Assembly (NCBI RefSeq): GCF_014196965.1
Contig: NZ_JACIEQ010000001.1
Location: forward strand, 930,001-994,000
Reading direction: 5' to 3'
DNA: 64,000 bases
From: Actibacterium naphthalenivorans
GTDB taxonomy: Bacteria > Pseudomonadota > Alphaproteobacteria > Rhodobacterales > Rhodobacteraceae
Made by a program: the position numbers and the translations under genes
Notes under the pieces: generated by a model
Told to the model about the DNA's origin: nothing
Databases searched by the model: none
The model's input: the letters and a program-made list of their open reading frames with translations, nothing else
Shown: positions 1 to 7,806 of the stretch, piece after piece
Layout: every line of letters begins with the position of its first letter
Position numbering within the stretch: the stretch's first letter is position 1

Positions 1-2222
1 CATCGGGTGCGGAGGCCCGTTTGCTGCATCGCCGCCTTGCCATGAAACTCCTTGCCCTGATCCACGAACCGGTCCAGACCGGCCTCCAGCGGGGTGGCGT
101 CGCGGCCCAGTTCGGTGCCGAAGGCGCGATAGCTCTTTTCCTGCCGCAGCCAGTTCTGCGCCCGCGCCCCCACCGGTTTCAGCCCCTGCGCCGCGCCCGC
201 CCCCATCAGCAGATCCCACAGGTAGTTCTGCATCTCGATCGGATGGTGCAGCTCCCACCCCAGTTCGCCGGTATAGGCGACGCGGATGGCGCGGACGGGG
301 CACATGCCCAGCTCTATCCCGCGCATCGAAAGCCAGGGGAAGCGCTTGTTCGATAGCACTGTATCGGGCGCCGCATCCCTTACGATCCCGTTCAGAATGT
401 CACGCGATTTCGGCCCGGCCAGGGCAAAAACACCCCATTGCGTGGTGACATCGTGAATGTCGATCCAGCCGAATGCGTCGCGCTTGTCTTCGGCCGCCTT
501 GATCAGGAAATCATGGTCGTAATCCTGCCACGCGCCGGCCGACACGAGGTAGTATTCATCCTGCGCCAGCCGCACGATGGTGTATTCGCTGCGCGTGGTG
601 CCCGCGCCGGTCAGCGCATAGGTCAGGTTGATGCGTCCCACGCGCGGCAGGGTGTTGGTGGTGAACCAGTCCAGAAACGCCGTTGCCCCCGGCCCGCGCA
701 CGAGATGCTTGGTAAAGGCGGTGGCGTCGATCAGGCCGGCATCTTCGCGGATCGCCCGCGCCTCTTCCACCGCATGGGGCCACCAGCCGCCGCGGCGAAA
801 GCTGCGCGACGCGTGATCATCGAAGCCTTCGGGCGCGTAGTAATTCGGCCGCTCCCAGCCGTTCACCTGCCCGAACTGCGCGCCCGCGGCCTTTTGCCGG
901 TCGTAGGCGGGCGCGGTGCGCAGGGGGCGGCAGGCCGGGCGCTCTTCGTCGGGATGGTGCAGGATGAAGACATGCTCATACGCCTCTTCGTTCTTGCGCA
1001 TCGCGTATTCGGTGGTCATCCAGCCGCCGAAACGTCTGGGATCGAGGCTGGCCATGTCGATCGCGGCCTCGCCCTCCACCATCAACTGCGACAGATATTC
1101 CCCCGCCCCGCCGGCGGCGGTGATGCCGAAGCTGAACCCCTCGGCCAGCCACATGTTGCGCAGCCCCGGCGCGGGGCCCAACAGCGGGTTGCCGTCGGGG
1201 GTGTAGCAGATCGGACCGTTGAAATCATCCTTCAGCCCCACCTCTTCCGAGGAAGGGATACGGTGGATCATCGACAGGTATTCGGCCTCGATCCGGTCCA
1301 GATCCAGCGGGAACAGATCGGCGCGGAACGTGTCGGGGCAGCCATATTCGAACCGCGCGGGCGCGCCGCGTTCATAGGGGCCGAGGATCCAGCCGCCGCG
1401 CTCTTCGCGCACATACCATTTGGCATCGGCATCGCGCAGAACCGGATGCTCGCCGTGGGTCTTGCGGTATTCCACCAGCGCCGGGTCGGGCTCGGTGACG
1501 ATGAACTGATGCTCCACCGGGATCGCGGGCAGGGTGAGGCCCAGCAGCCGTGCGGTGCGCTGCGCGTGGTTGCCGGTGGCGGTGACGACATGCTCGGCGG
1601 TGATGACCGTCTGTTCGTCAGAGGGCACGAGGTTGCCGCCCTTTTCCACCATCCGGGTGCAGGTCACGCGCCACTCCGACCCGGTCCATTCATACCCGTC
1701 CACCTGCCAGCGGCGTTCGATCACCACGCCGCGCTGACGCGCGCCGCGCGCCATCGCCTGTGTCACGTCGGCCGGGTTGATATAGCCGTCGGTGGGGTGA
1801 AAGATCGCGCCCTTCAGATCATCGGTGCGCACCAGCGGCCAACGCTCCTTGATCTGCGCCGGCGTCAGCCACTCGAATGGCACGCCGCAGGTTTCCGCCG
1901 TGGCGGCGTAGACCATGTATTCGTCCATCCGCGCATCGCTTTGCGCCATGCGCAGGTTGCCCACCACCGCGAAACCGGGGTTCAGCCCCGTCTCCTCTTC
2001 CAGCGTCTTGTAGAACCGGATGGAATAATCGTGGATATGCGTCGTCGCGAAGGACATGTTGAAATAGGGCAGCAGGCCCGCCGCATGCCAGGTTGATCCG
2101 CTGGTCAGCTCGTCCCGCTCCAGCAGCATCACGTCGCGCCAGCCCGCGCGGGCCAGGTGATAGGCCACAGACGTGCCGACCGCGCCACCACCGACGACAA
2201 GAGCTTTGACATGGGTCTTCAT
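1..2222 (-). CDS. FAD-dependent oxidoreductase with GcvT-like C-terminus (dimethylglycine/sarcosine dehydrogenase family), C-terminus outside window
   Basis: About 740 residues are visible and no stop is reached at base 1; relatives are about 815 residues, so only the C-terminal tail is missing. The N-terminus has a dinucleotide-binding GGGAVG motif (residues 11-16) and a TWHAAG motif near residue 46, where this family attaches FAD covalently to histidine. From about residue 430 the protein resembles the GcvT aminomethyltransferase fold (DAGLIDATAFTKHLV, then YTGELGWELH). Family members oxidatively demethylate N-methyl amines such as dimethylglycine or sarcosine and pass the C1 unit to tetrahydrofolate. 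The exact substrate cannot be read here. The ATG at 2222 gives MKTHVKALVV, the usual start; no strong Shine-Dalgarno is visible. Confidence 0.88.
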   Translation of the reverse strand, partial: MKTHVKALVVGGGAVGTSVAYHLARAGWRDVMLLERDELTSGSTWHAAGLLPYFNMSFATTHIHDYSIRFYKTLEEETGLNPGFAVVGNLRMAQSDARMDEYMVYAATAETCGVPFEWLTPAQIKERWPLVRTDDLKGAIFHPTDGYINPADVTQAMARGARQRGVVIERRWQVDGYEWTGSEWRVTCTRMVEKGGNLVPSDEQTVITAEHVVTATGNHAQRTARLLGLTLPAIPVEHQFIVTEPDPALVEYRKTHGEHPVLRDADAKWYVREERGGWILGPYERGAPARFEYGCPDTFRADLFPLDLDRIEAEYLSMIHRIPSSEEVGLKDDFNGPICYTPDGNPLLGPAPGLRNMWLAEGFSFGITAAGGAGEYLSQLMVEGEAAIDMASLDPRRFGGWMTTEYAMRKNEEAYEHVFILHHPDEERPACRPLRTAPAYDRQKAAGAQFGQVNGWERPNYYAPEGFDDHASRSFRRGGWWPHAVEEARAIREDAGLIDATAFTKHLVRGPGATAFLDWFTTNTLPRVGRINLTYALTGAGTTRSEYTIVRLAQDEYYLVSAGAWQDYDHDFLIKAAEDKRDAFGWIDIHDVTTQWGVFALAGPKSRDILNGIVRDAAPDTVLSNKRFPWLSMRGIELGMCPVRAIRVAYTGELGWELHHPIEMQNYLWDLLMGAGAAQGLKPVGARAQNWLRQEKSYRAFGTELGRDATPLEAGLDRFVDQGKEFHGKAAMQQTGLRTR

Positions 2223-2327
2223 GGGGCGACTCGCTGTTGGATGGCCTCTTGTCCCGTTTATGCCCGATCAGGGCCGCCGCCGAAGGGGGCATCCGACCCA
2301 ATCGCGGCGAAAACCGACGCGGGCCGG

Positions 2328-3773
2328 TCAGTTCGCGGCGGGCAGCGCCATCAGCCAGTAGTCGACCTGCCGGGTCTCGCCATCGGAGAAGCGATAGGGC
2401 ACATAGAGCCGCCCCTGCCGCAAGACCGTGGCCGCGGCCGGATCGGCCACCCCGTGTTCGGCCAGCCAGCGGTCGGCCTGAGCACGGTCCGGGGCGCCCA
2501 GCACAAGCACCTGCCCGCCCTGCCCGGAGAGCTGCCAGCTGGGATAGGGGGGCAGATAGCTCCAGCCGGGGCGATGCAGCGCCAGATTGCCCGTATAGTA
2601 ATGCGGCCCGACGATCACCGGCACCTCGCCCAGTTCCGCCTCGAGCTGCTCTGCCATCACCGCGATGCGCAGCGAGTCGCTGCCCGCCCCGCGCAGGCGC
2701 ACATCGGCGATCCCCGCCAGCAGCAGCGCCGCCAGCCCCGCGATCCCGATCAGGTAATTGCGGATGCCCCGCCGCCCGGCGTCGCGGAACAGCGCAATGG
2801 TCAGCACCGGCCCCGCCAGCATGAACAGCGGCAGCAGCCAGCGCGCCCTTACGAAGGACGCGTTGAAACCGACGATCACGGCACAGACCAGCACCAGCCC
2901 GATCGCGGCGGCCCGCAGCAAGGCGCCTTCGCCGTCGCCTCCCCGGCGAAAGCGCAGCCCGCAGGCCAGGCCAATCGCCAGCGCGATCAACAGCGGCGCG
3001 GTGCCGGCCAGCGTCTCGGCCAGCACGCGCCCCAGCCCGGCGAGCCAGGGCAAACGGCCCCCGTCCTTGTAGAACTCCCATGTGTCGGAAAAGGTCGGGC
3101 CGGGGTGCAGCAGCATCCAGCCATAGGGCAGCGCCACCAGTGCCGCCGCGATCGCCGCCGCCAGCGCCAGCCGCCGGTCGCGCAGCGCGGCGCGGGGGCC
3201 GGGCATGCTCAGCCCCGCCGCCACCAGCGCGATGGGCACGAGCCAGTAGTTCACCTTGGCCAGCCCCCCAAGGCCGACCGCCAGCCCGAACAGCACGAAG
3301 CCCCGCGTATCGGGCCTTTGCAGCAGCCGCAGAAAGGCCCAGACCGTGACAGAGACCATGAAGACCAGCGCGATCGTGTGCGATCCCGTCCGCTGCGCCC
3401 ACCAGCTGAGATTGGGCAGCAGGATCAGCGACAGCGCCCCCACCATGGCCAGATGCTGTGGCACGACCCGCCGCAACCCCGCGAACATCGCCGCATAGGT
3501 TCCGAAAAGCAGGATGTTCTTCGGTGCGACCAGCGCGAAGGTGTTGGTGCCGAAAACCTGGAACCAAAGCGCCTGCCACCAGTCATAGAGCGGCGTCTGC
3601 GACCCGGCGGCCAGATGCCAGGCCCGGTTCAGGATCACCATCTCGGCCTCGTCGGCCTCGAACGCGCCGCCAAGCGCGCAGCGCAGCGCGACCTGTGCCG
3701 CGAAATAGCCCGCCAGCGCGATCAGGAACAGCCGCGCCGCGCGGCGGTCTTCGGCAGAAACCGGCTCAGTCAT
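2328..3773 (-). CDS. Glycosyltransferase family 39-like membrane protein (copy 1)
   Basis: The product is 481 residues, hydrophobic, with roughly ten predicted transmembrane stretches. The motif EADEAEM at residues 39-45 lies in the first extracytoplasmic loop. A DE pair at this position is the catalytic signature of the GT-C / PMT (GT39) and ArnT-like dolichyl- or undecaprenyl-phosphate-sugar transferases. The gene starts inside the end of the upstream homologue (8-base overlap, ATGACTGA), so the two are translationally coupled. The two proteins share the DEAEM loop, a GGLAK-NYWLVP motif and a PYGWMLxxPG motif, which points to tandem duplication. Likely role: transfer of a lipid-linked sugar to an envelope acceptor. 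Donor and acceptor are unknown. Confidence 0.8.
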   Translation of the reverse strand: MTEPVSAEDRRAARLFLIALAGYFAAQVALRCALGGAFEADEAEMVILNRAWHLAAGSQTPLYDWWQALWFQVFGTNTFALVAPKNILLFGTYAAMFAGLRRVVPQHLAMVGALSLILLPNLSWWAQRTGSHTIALVFMVSVTVWAFLRLLQRPDTRGFVLFGLAVGLGGLAKVNYWLVPIALVAAGLSMPGPRAALRDRRLALAAAIAAALVALPYGWMLLHPGPTFSDTWEFYKDGGRLPWLAGLGRVLAETLAGTAPLLIALAIGLACGLRFRRGGDGEGALLRAAAIGLVLVCAVIVGFNASFVRARWLLPLFMLAGPVLTIALFRDAGRRGIRNYLIGIAGLAALLLAGIADVRLRGAGSDSLRIAVMAEQLEAELGEVPVIVGPHYYTGNLALHRPGWSYLPPYPSWQLSGQGGQVLVLGAPDRAQADRWLAEHGVADPAAATVLRQGRLYVPYRFSDGETRQVDYWLMALPAAN

Positions 3774-5238
3774 CGCCGCCCGGCCCCGGAGTATCGACCA
3801 GATAATAGCGCATTTTCATAGGCTCGCCCGAGGTTGTGAAGATCAGCGTGAAAGCGCCCTGATCCAGGATCTGCGGATCGCCCGGATCATCCCACCCGGC
3901 CTCGCGCAGCCCCTGCTCCAGCGTCTCGGGCGTGTTCTCGCGCAGCACGAACAGCACCGGGCCACCGCCGAACTCACGCATGGCGAAGGGCAGATAGGGG
4001 GCGATGCGCCAGTCGGGGCGCAGCCGCGCCAGGTTGCCGGCGGTATAGAATTCGGCCACCACGGGCGTGCCGGGCTGCGGCGCAACCCCGGCCAGCACCT
4101 CGGGCAGCGGCATGAAATCGACCGCCCGGCGCGCGCGATCCTTGTATCGGTCAAAGCCCAGCCCCGTCAGCACCGCCAGCGCCAGCACGGCAAGGATGGC
4201 GGCGAATGCCACGCCGCCGCGCGGACGCATCCGCGCGCCCAGCCAGACCGCCCCGCCGGGCACCGCCAGGAACACCAGCGGCAGCAGCCAGCGCGGCGTG
4301 ATCCGGCCCACCCCCGCCGCCACGACGCCCACCGCCATCAGCACCAGCACCACGGCACCCGCGCGCAGCAGCAGCGCGGCCACGGGCGGCGGATCCCCGG
4401 CCCGTCCGCCCCGGCCCACGGCCCAGACGATGGCGCCCACGATCACGGCCAGAACGCTCAGGATCGCGGCCCCGGCCAGCAACTGGCCCAACCCGTCCAA
4501 GGCCTGTTCGGCCAAGCCCGGCGCCGTGCCCATCGCCAGCTTGCCCGAGGATGAAAATGCCAGCCCGGGGTTGCCCAGCATCCAGCCATAGGGGCCGGCC
4601 AGCACCAGCCCCGCGATGCCAAGCGACAACAGCAGGCGCGGGCGGAGCACCCGCGCGCGGAACGCCGGCAGCGTCAGCGCCGCCGCAATCAGCCCGATCG
4701 GCACCAGCCAGTAGTTATACTTGGCCAGACCGCCCAGCCCGATCGCCAGCCCGAGCGCGCCAAAGGCCGCCCAGCGGCCGGTTTTCAACACCCACAGAAA
4801 GGCCGCCAGCGTGATGGCCGAGGTAAAGAGCAGCATGTTGGAATGGGTGGTGGCGCGTTGCGCCTCCCACGCGACATCGGGGATCAGATAGAGCGACAGC
4901 GCCCCCGCCGCCGCCACACCGGCCGGCACAAACAGCCGCAGGCCGATGAAAACGAACAGATAGGTCGCCCACAGGAGCAGATTCTTCAACAGCGACAGCG
5001 CGAACAGGTCGCGCCCGAACAGTTCGAACAGTGCCCATTGCAGCCAATTGTACAGCGGCAGTTGCGGCCCGTACCCCCAGCGCAGGCCGGGCGTCATGAC
5101 CATCATCTCGGCCTCGTCCGTCTCCAGCGCCCCGCCCAGCCACAGCCGCAGCACGGTCTGCAGCGCGAAATAGGCGGTGATGGCCGCCACGAACATGGCC
5201 CCCTGGCGCGTCGCGGCCCGCGTCACCGCAGACACCAC
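3766..5238 (-). CDS. Glycosyltransferase family 39-like membrane protein (copy 2)
   Basis: The product is 490 residues with the same architecture as the next gene: ETDEAEMM at residues 39-46, GGLAKYNYWLVP around residue 165, PYGWMLGNPG, and about ten hydrophobic helices. The proposed start is a GTG that directly abuts the TAG stop of the 2-hydroxyacid dehydrogenase gene (TAGGTG). Internal ATG starts near residue 15 are possible. The C-terminal domain after the last helix is soluble and probably periplasmic. The catalytic acidic pair is present in both copies, so both may be active. The substrate is unknown. Head-to-tail coupling with a paralogue suggests a two-subunit enzyme or two sequential sugar additions. 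Confidence 0.8.
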   Translation of the reverse strand: MVSAVTRAATRQGAMFVAAITAYFALQTVLRLWLGGALETDEAEMMVMTPGLRWGYGPQLPLYNWLQWALFELFGRDLFALSLLKNLLLWATYLFVFIGLRLFVPAGVAAAGALSLYLIPDVAWEAQRATTHSNMLLFTSAITLAAFLWVLKTGRWAAFGALGLAIGLGGLAKYNYWLVPIGLIAAALTLPAFRARVLRPRLLLSLGIAGLVLAGPYGWMLGNPGLAFSSSGKLAMGTAPGLAEQALDGLGQLLAGAAILSVLAVIVGAIVWAVGRGGRAGDPPPVAALLLRAGAVVLVLMAVGVVAAGVGRITPRWLLPLVFLAVPGGAVWLGARMRPRGGVAFAAILAVLALAVLTGLGFDRYKDRARRAVDFMPLPEVLAGVAPQPGTPVVAEFYTAGNLARLRPDWRIAPYLPFAMREFGGGPVLFVLRENTPETLEQGLREAGWDDPGDPQILDQGAFTLIFTTSGEPMKMRYYLVDTPGPGGDD

Positions 5239-6225
5239 CTAAAGCATGCTCGGCACGACAAGATCGGGCGGACGGTGGCCGTCGGCGAAGGTCTTGATGT
5301 TGATGATCACCTTCTCGCCCATCTCGTTGCGCCCCTCGACCGTGGCCGAGCCCATATGGGGCAGCAGCACCACATTGGGCAACTCGCGCAGACGGGGGTT
5401 GATCTCGTGCCCGTGCTCGAACACATCCAGGCCCGCGCCGCCGATCTCGCCCGCGCGCAGCATCCGGGTCAGGGCGTTCTCGTCGATCACTTCCCCGCGC
5501 GAGGTGTTCACGATCACCGCGCCGGGTTTCATCAGCTTCAGCCGCCGCGCGTTCATCAGATGAAAGGTCGACGGCGTATGCGGGCAGTTGACCGAGATGA
5601 AATCGACCCGGCTGACCATCTGGTCAAGGCTTTCCCACCAGGTCGCCTCCAGCTCGTCTTCGATCTCGGGGCGCAGCCGCCGCCGGTTGTGATAGTGGAT
5701 CTGCATTCCGAACGCCCGCGCCCGCCGGGCCACGGCCTGACCGATCCGCCCCATGCCCAGAATGCCCAGGCGCCGCCCGCCGACGCGCGCGCCCATGAAT
5801 GCGGTCGGCGCCCATCCTTCCCAGCGGCCCGATTGCATCACGGCCATCCCCTCGGGGATGCGGCGGGTGACGGCCAGCAACAGCGCCATGGTCATGTCGG
5901 CGGTGTCTTCGGTCACAACGCCCGGCGTGTTGGACACCAGAATGCCCCGCTGCCGCGCGGTCTGAATATCCAGATGGTCGATCCCCGCCCCGAAATTCGC
6001 GATCAGCTTCAGCCGGTCGCCGGCGCGCGACAGCATCCCCTGGTCGATCGTATCGGTCAGCGTCGGCACCAGCACATCGGCCCGCTGCATCGCCTGAACC
6101 AGCTCATCGCGCGACATTTTCTGGTCGGTTTCCGAAAGCTCGACATCGAAAAGCTCTTTCATCCGGGTCTCGACGACCTCGGGCAACCGTCGCGTCACGA
6201 CAACACTCAGACGTTGAGCGGACAT
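5239..6225 (-). CDS. D-2-hydroxyacid dehydrogenase (glyoxylate/hydroxypyruvate reductase type)
   Basis: The product is 328 residues from the ATG at 6225, which has GGGGAGG seven bases upstream; an in-frame ATG at 6240 would swallow that ribosome site, so I reject it. The NAD(P)-binding motif is LGILGMGRIG (about residues 153-162). Catalytic residues of the family are visible as Arg243 (TSRGEVID) and His290 (LPHMGSAT). It should reduce glyoxylate or hydroxypyruvate with NAD(P)H in the cytosol, as in the GyaR/GhrB group; fine specificity is inference. It is the first gene of a minus-strand run with the two glycosyltransferases, but a functional link to them is not evident. Confidence 0.88.
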   Translation of the reverse strand: MSAQRLSVVVTRRLPEVVETRMKELFDVELSETDQKMSRDELVQAMQRADVLVPTLTDTIDQGMLSRAGDRLKLIANFGAGIDHLDIQTARQRGILVSNTPGVVTEDTADMTMALLLAVTRRIPEGMAVMQSGRWEGWAPTAFMGARVGGRRLGILGMGRIGQAVARRARAFGMQIHYHNRRRLRPEIEDELEATWWESLDQMVSRVDFISVNCPHTPSTFHLMNARRLKLMKPGAVIVNTSRGEVIDENALTRMLRAGEIGGAGLDVFEHGHEINPRLRELPNVVLLPHMGSATVEGRNEMGEKVIINIKTFADGHRPPDLVVPSML

Positions 6226-6344
6226 CAGGAGCCTCCCCATTCTTTCAATCCCGCAGGCTTAGTGGCAAACTGTCCGAGATCGAAGCAAGGCACAAGACCT
6301 TGAAACGCGAACACACGAACGGGCAGCGGGCGAACCAGGCGAAA

Positions 6345-6836
6345 ATGCGGGTGTTTCTGATAGTATTGGCACTGCTTGCCGCGGGCCAGAGCATGGCCCT
6401 GTCGCAGGAGCTCGGGCCGGTCACCAACCTGCCCCTGCCTCGATTCGTGTCGATGAAGGCCGCCGAAGGCTATGCCCGCCACGGACCGGGCAAGACGCAC
6501 CGCATCGACTGGGTCTACAAACAGCGCAATCAGCCGCTTGAAATCACGGCGGAATACGGCCACTGGCGCCGCGTGCGCGACCGTGACGGCGTGGGCGGAT
6601 GGATGCATTATTCGCTGTTGTCGGGCACGCGCACCGTGCTGGTCGAGGCCGATCTGGTGTCGCTTCTGCGCATCCCCGAGGAGGGAGCGCAGGTGAACGC
6701 CCATGTCGAACAGGGCGTGATCGCGCGTCTCGGAAAATGCCTGCCCGACTGGTGCCGCATCACCGCCGGCGGACGCTCGGGCTGGGTCCGCAAGACCGTT
6801 CTGTGGGGCGTGGCCCCCGACGAATTGCGAGACTAG
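6345..6836 (+). CDS. Secreted SH3-like domain protein
   Basis: From the ATG at 6345 the protein is 163 residues and begins with a clean signal peptide (MRVFLIVLALLAAG...SMALSQ). A longer frame starting with TTG at 6300 would put 15 charged residues in front of it, so the internal ATG is preferred. The mature part holds two bacterial SH3-like repeats, shown by ARHGPGKTHRIDWVYKQ and by WRRVRDRDGVGGWMH, then DWCRITAGGRSGWV. It belongs to the alphaproteobacterial SH3 family (COG3807-like), thought to bind cell-wall or periplasmic ligands. Two cysteines (GKCLPDWC) may form a disulphide. It is divergent from the dehydrogenase operon. The function is otherwise unknown. Confidence 0.8.
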   Translation: MRVFLIVLALLAAGQSMALSQELGPVTNLPLPRFVSMKAAEGYARHGPGKTHRIDWVYKQRNQPLEITAEYGHWRRVRDRDGVGGWMHYSLLSGTRTVLVEADLVSLLRIPEEGAQVNAHVEQGVIARLGKCLPDWCRITAGGRSGWVRKTVLWGVAPDELRD

Positions 6837-6900
6837 GCTTGCCGGCCCCGCGGCAGCGCGTTAGGCGGGAGATACCGCCGCCCAAGAGCCCCCAGCCGCG

Positions 6901-7797
6901 ATGCCGAACAACAGCAATCTGATGAACCTATCCGCCGGGGTCGCCTCCGTCGCCGTGGCCTTCGTTCTGGTGCTGCTGAAGCTCTGGGCCCTGGGCGAAA
7001 CCCATGCGCTTTCCGTCGCCGCGTCGCTGGCCGACAGCGCGCTGGATCTGATGGTGTCGCTGGGCGGGCTGGCCGCCATCTTCTACGCCGCCCGCCCGCC
7101 CGACGAGGATCATTCCTTCGGCCACAGCTCGGCCGAGGATCTGGCGGCGCTGGGGCAGTCGCTGTTCATCCTCGTGTCGGCGGCGGTCATCGGCTGGGCG
7201 GCCTTCCGTCGGCTGCTGTCTGATGCCCCGGTGGCGCTGGCGGATGAAGGGCGCGGCATTATCGTGATGACGGCCTCCATCGCCCTCACGCTCGGCCTTG
7301 TGCTTTGGCAAAGGCGGGTCGCACGCACCACCGGCAGCAAGATCGTGAAAGCCGATTCACTGCATTACCTGGGCGATCTCATCCCCAATATCGGCGCGAT
7401 CTTGGCGCTTTGGGCGGCGTCGCGGTTCGGGCTGACGCAGGTGGACAGCGTCGTGGCGATGGGCGCGGCGGTGATGCTTGCCGTCGGCGCGCTGGGGATC
7501 GGCAAGGGCGCGTGGGACGCGCTGATGGATCGCGCCGCCAGCCCGGAGATCATCGCCGATATCGAAAGGATCGCCGCCAACTGGCCCCGGGTGCGCGGCT
7601 ATCACGATCTGCAAACCCGCACCTCCGGCAGCAAACTGTTCGTGAACCTGCACATCGAACTGGACGGCAACCAGACCCTGACAGAGGCCCATGCCATCAG
7701 CGCCAGCCTGAAACGCGCCATCGTCAAGGCCTATCCGCGGGCCGACGTGATCATCCACAAGGACGTGGCCCAGCCGCCGGCCGACCTGCGGCGGTAA
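6901..7797 (+). CDS. Cation diffusion facilitator family efflux transporter
   Basis: The product is 298 residues with the six-helix CDF topology and a C-terminal cytoplasmic metal-sensing domain. The transport site is intact: Asp45 and Asp49 in helix 2 (LADSALD), and His155 and Asp159 in helix 5 (HYLGD). These match the tetrahedral Zn site of E. coli YiiP/FieF, even in numbering. The loop motif HSFGHSSAED (residues 71-80) is also canonical. It exports divalent metal (Zn, Fe or Cd) by proton antiport across the inner membrane. No Shine-Dalgarno precedes the ATG at 6901; an in-frame ATG at 6922 is an alternative. It converges on the peptidase gene with only 9 bases between the stops. Confidence 0.9.
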   Translation: MPNNSNLMNLSAGVASVAVAFVLVLLKLWALGETHALSVAASLADSALDLMVSLGGLAAIFYAARPPDEDHSFGHSSAEDLAALGQSLFILVSAAVIGWAAFRRLLSDAPVALADEGRGIIVMTASIALTLGLVLWQRRVARTTGSKIVKADSLHYLGDLIPNIGAILALWAASRFGLTQVDSVVAMGAAVMLAVGALGIGKGAWDALMDRAASPEIIADIERIAANWPRVRGYHDLQTRTSGSKLFVNLHIELDGNQTLTEAHAISASLKRAIVKAYPRADVIIHKDVAQPPADLRR

Positions 7798-7806
7798 CCG
7801 GGCGGC

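Noticed and set aside
438-2096. Long plus-strand frame opposite the FAD oxidoreductase
   Set aside because: The minus-strand frame encodes a clear FAD/GcvT protein that runs off the window edge; the plus frame is its shadow.
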